From the NCBI RefSeq assembly GCF_035222275.1, contig NW_026946360.1, positions 1 to 64,000 of the forward strand: 64,000 nt of DNA, written 5' to 3'. Shown piece by piece: positions 60,654 to 64,000 of this stretch (within the stretch, counting starts at the first letter, position 1; the number at the start of each line of letters is the position of its first letter). Source of the DNA: Podospora bellae-mahoneyi (Eukaryota; Ascomycota; Sordariomycetes; Sordariales; Podosporaceae). A model generated the notes under the pieces. That model saw only the letters and a program-made list of their open reading frames with translations, had not been told where the DNA came from and did no database searches. Made by a program: the position numbers and the translations under genes.

Positions 60654-62629
60654 ATGGATCAGCTATTCTCAAATACGACCTCTACGATGTTCTCGGAAGA
60701 CCTTCAGGGTGTCACGTTCAAGGCACCCCCGTCCCCACCGCTGCCGGATTTCAATATTGGCCGACTGCTGGACAGGCAAGCACAGGAATACCCGGAAAGA
60801 GTAGCGATTGTGTCTCGATGGCAGAACAGCCGTGTAAACTATCAAGAGCTACACAAAGATTGCCGGGATATTGCAAACAGCCTGCTACATCATGGCGTGC
60901 GTCCGGGTGACCATGTGATTGTCCTTGCGGGCAACACCCTCGAGTACGCTAAGCTGTTCTTCGCCACGGGTGCGATAGGTGCCGTATTCTCCATCATCAA
61001 CCCGACATTTACTACAGAGGAGGTAATGTCTGCGGTGGAGCTTCTTGGTAAGGTTATAAACTAGCTTGCCTAGTTATCCCAGTGATCTAACACAACCCAC
61101 AGAGCCCACCGTTATTTTCGTCGCCGACAGGATCGGGTATCGCAAGAATAGTGGGCTTCTCGCAGAGCTCACGCAGCTCAAGGCGCAGAGTCCGCTCATT
61201 GTCCGGTTGCCGGCTGTTACAGCGGTTGAGACTATAGCTCAAGGGGTTGTTCCATGGGATGAATTTCTCCAGCGTGGCTCAAGCCATAGTCAAGAAGACG
61301 GCCTGCTGGCCCAGTATTGGGCAAAATCGGACCCGAATGACACATTTTGCGTGCAATTTACGAGTGGAACCACTGGTCCGAGAAAGGCGGCGATGTTATC
61401 ACACCGGTAGGCAGATGCGCAACAGGGATCCGAGGAGTCTCAAACAGTTAACGCGAGAACAGGAACCTGATCAGCAACGCCTGGCTGGTGGGAAATCGGC
61501 TCGGATACACACCGGACGACTCTACCTGCTGCCTGGCGCCGCTATTTCACTGTTTTGCACTGATCTGTGGCATCATTGCACCTATCATGTATGGCGGCGC
61601 AGCTGTGATCCCGTCGGATGTCTTCCTCGCAGGCGCGAGCCTTGAGGCGCTTTCGGAAGAGAGGTGCACGGTGATCCACGGCGTGGCCACCATGTTTCAA
61701 GCCTTGCTGGACCATCCGGATGCTGCGAAATATGCACCTAACTTTCGTCTGCGGACTGGCATTGTGGCAGGTTCAACCCTCTCACGTAGTTGGATCAAGC
61801 GTCTCGATGAAGAGTTTGGGTTTACTGGACTTGCTTACGGTTACGGTATGGACATCCCCCCGGCCCGAGAAAACGCAAATGGTGAGTTTGAACTGACATC
61901 AAGAGTAGGCATGACGGAGTTGTCCTGCATGGTATTTTTGACGGACCCGTCACGGGTGTCACTGCTTGACGATCACACTTCTGTGGGCACTCTGTTGCCG
62001 CACAGTTATGCTCGGGTTGTCGACAGCGAATTGAATGTGCTCCCTGCCGGTGTCCCTGGCGAGCTGCTCATTTTCGGATACCTTGTCTTCAAAGGATACT
62101 ACAAGAACCAAGCGAAGACGGATCAAGCTTTGGTCCGTGATGCACAGGGTCGGGCTTGGTTGCGAACGGGCGATCTTGTGTCTATAAACGCAGCAGGTCG
62201 GTGCACTATCAGGGGAAGAGTCAAGGATATGATTAAACGAGGTAGGCCTGGGTTACGCCATCAACTTCATGATGTAAATTTTACTGACAAAAAGACTACC
62301 CAGGCGGAGAGAACATCTTCCCAGCAGATGTCGAGGCAGCTCTGGAGAAACATCCTGGTATTGCTGCGGCTGCTTGCATTGGCATTCCCGATGAGTACTG
62401 GGGTGAAATTGTGGGCGTGTTTGTCAAGCGTGAGTCTGGAAGCAAACTTGGCGAAAGAGAGCTCAAGCTTTGGCTCCGAAACAAGGTTGCTCCTCATAAG
62501 ATGCCAGAACGGTTCTTTTGGCTCGGAGATGGAGGTGGCATCCCGGACGAGTTGCCTTTCAATCACACAGGCAAGCTGATGAAAGGTGAACTGCGTGACA
62601 TTGCCACGGCATTGGCAAAGGAAAAGTGA
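60654..62629 (+). CDS. Stand-alone acyl-adenylate / acyl-CoA ligase (AMP-binding family)
   Basis: Five exons (60654-61047, 61103-61406, 61463-61845, 61909-62241, 62304-62629) give 579 residues. Joins are LL-E-PTVIF, LSH-R-NLISN, AYGY-G-MTELS and KR-G-GENIFPADVE. The fourth segment break is a 63 bp stretch (GTATGG, CTGAC, GTAG) that is open in frame; removing it restores the canonical GYGMTE motif, so it is probably an intron, and keeping it would give 600 residues. Motifs: P-loop FTSGTTGPRKAAMLSH, GYGMTE, LRTGDL, GRVKDMIKRGGENI and the C-terminal HTGKLMKGEL with the adenylation Lys. It resembles 4-coumarate-CoA-ligase-like fungal enzymes that activate fatty or aryl acids. Beside an NRPS with a leading carrier domain, the likely job is to activate and load the starter acyl group, as EcdI does in echinocandin assembly. 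No peroxisomal C-terminal tripeptide (ends KEK). Confidence 0.85.
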
Positions 62630-62940
62630 TGTCTTGGCGGTGTAGAGCTTGAAATAGAATATCAGTTATTTGATAAATACAGTTTGTTAATCCGATCATG
62701 TAGACCCCATGAAGTTGTGGGAGTTTCGTTGCCGTTCTTAGAGATTTAAGCCCTCATACTCCCTAATGCCAATTTATACGTCTCGAACTGGCAGCTTCAT
62801 AAGGTACCTAAGGTATGCGCCTAAACACCTAGCCCTACAAAACGCCAACTCGAGAACATACCCGACTGAGGAAACTCATCAGTTAAAATGTTTTGTTTGA
62901 TCATGCAGCGAACACTTGACTTGTTATTGAGGCAGGTACG
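62630..62940. terminator. Convergent 3' region of ligase and methyltransferase
   Basis: About 310 bp between convergent stops; no gene. Confidence 0.35.
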
Positions 62941-63857
62941 CTAAAGCCTTTTGGCGCTGAAGTATTGCTGTCTAACATCATTGCCCCCCTGCCAATTAAC
63001 CCCATTATCCCAGCCTTCGGACTTGTATGGCACAAGCGTCGAAGAAACATCCCACTTGCCATCTGGAGCCGTGTCCCACAATTGCTTGATTGTTTCAGAG
63101 CTGTGATGGTACAAATCCCACCCAAGCGCATTTCTGCGCAGCACGCCCCCCTTCTCTTCTGTAGCCATGTGTCTCCCAAACACCAAAGAGCCCGCCTTTG
63201 GTCTCAAAAGCTTGTTCAACTGTGCAACAATGGCGACCTGCTGCTCAAAGCTGAACAGATGCAAGAAGGATCCGAGGAAGATGATGTCGACTCTGCCACG
63301 ATACTCGGCCAGGAAATCCTCAGCAAAGACATCTCCGGTGCAAAAGTGGACCTTTAGCCGCTCCCGGTCACCGAAAAGCTCGTAGCCGAGGTCGATGAAT
63401 CGAGATTCTGTGTCGACACCGATGATGTTGTCCGATGGTGCTCCATCATGCACCAGTTTCCGGATGTCCTGACCAAAACAGCAACCGAGGTCAAGGAAGG
63501 TTTCTCCAGCGCGGACACGCTCCAAGACCTCGGGGTAGGCAGGGGATAAACAGGCAGGGAAGTCTAGGAATCGGAAGACGCCGATGCATGGATAAGGGAG
63601 ACTGGAAGAGTCAGCCAAACAATAGTTTCAGGGGGTGTATTTGATGCTTACATTTCCCACGCTTGGTCTCTGATGGTGTGGATGTGGTCAAGAATCTTTT
63701 CGTCGGGGATCTTGGAATATTCCCGAAAGATCTGAAGAGCAGTGTCGGGAACACGGTTGAGCGTTGCTTGATACCACGCGACATTTCGAGGCGCCTTCTT
63801 CATGCCATTTGTCCAGTCCACGGACTTGGGGTCAATAGCTGGGGCAACAGTTGTCAT
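62941..63857 (-). CDS. SAM-dependent methyltransferase, AusD/Trt5/TdiE-like
   Basis: Two exons, complement(62941-63601, 63652-63857), 288 residues. The 50 bp intron (GTAAGC...TCCAG) joins QAWE-I-LPYPCIG. The N-terminus (MTTVAPAIDPKSVDW, then IPDEKILDHIHTIRDQAW) and the segment YPCIGVFRFLDF are typical of the small fungal methyltransferases of meroterpenoid and related clusters. SAM-binding motif I is FLDLGCCFGQDIRKL; motif II-like VDIIFLGSFLHLF follows, and SLVFGRHMATEEKGG is a family block. Length matches the family (about 280). Members often methylate carboxyl or hydroxyl groups. Here it may cap the carboxylate of the acyl-amino acid product. It is convergent with the ligase gene and is the last gene fully visible in the cluster. 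Confidence 0.85.
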
Positions 63858-64000
63858 TGTTACGGGCTGCTAGAAGGCTCGAGGATAGAAGTCAAAGTGT
63901 TGAAGGTGAGTATCAATAATTGCTCGATCGGCAACCCAAAAGATGGGTTTGATTCCATCCATAAGTAAAGTAAACACACGAGGGCAAAATAACATACATG

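Overview
This window looks like chromosomal DNA of a filamentous ascomycete (Pezizomycotina), probably a Sordariomycete. The protein-coding genes have 50-70 bp introns with GT donors, CTAAC/CTGAC branch sites and AG acceptors. The protein families are fungal: NACHT/STAND, HET, AA9 LPMO, GH11 xylanase, a T-first NRPS and an AflR-type Zn2Cys6 regulator. Long AT-rich tracts carry the signature of repeat-induced point mutation (RIP). The lineage call is an inference from these traits.

Layout. 0-14 kb is a gene graveyard. It holds two broken AAA+ ATPase genes, a broken phytase-like esterase-family gene with a RIP-like patch, a frame-disrupted membrane protein gene, a decayed secreted-protein gene and a decayed feruloyl esterase. 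A 0.8 kb element with long terminal inverted repeats lies exactly between two truncated, unrelated genes (12417-13230). 13.7-19 kb has genes that look intact: a lipocalin-like protein, a polytopic membrane protein and a C2H2 zinc-finger protein. 19.6-29.8 kb is a gene-free AT-rich block. It contains a RIP-mutated second copy of the inverted-repeat element, a whole-length but decayed LTR retrotransposon (20751-28274, paired 444 bp LTRs, AATAT target duplication) and an inverted solo LTR. 30-38 kb carries a NACHT/STAND protein gene, an unrecognised two-exon gene, a hypothetical protein and an AA9 lytic polysaccharide monooxygenase. 39-44 kb is decayed again: a second feruloyl esterase remnant, two HET-domain pseudogenes, and a GH11 xylanase that is whole except for one in-frame stop.

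46.6-63.9 kb is a compact secondary-metabolite gene cluster and the main functional content. It comprises an AflR-family regulator, a 14-TM-type MFS exporter, an alpha/beta hydrolase, a single-amino-acid NRPS with T-C-A-T-C architecture, a 2-isopropylmalate synthase homologue, a stand-alone acyl-adenylate/CoA ligase and an AusD/Trt5-like methyltransferase. An NRPS that begins with a carrier domain, sits next to a free-standing ligase and has an isopropylmalate synthase beside it recalls the loading logic of echinocandin-type lipopeptides. Here it is reduced to one adenylation module with no thioesterase. A reasonable inference is that the ligase loads an acyl group onto the first carrier domain, the module adds one amino acid, the terminal condensation domain releases or couples the product, and the methyltransferase and hydrolase tailor it. 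The 2-isopropylmalate synthase could supply a chain-elongated precursor or act as a resistant target copy. The cluster may continue past the right edge.
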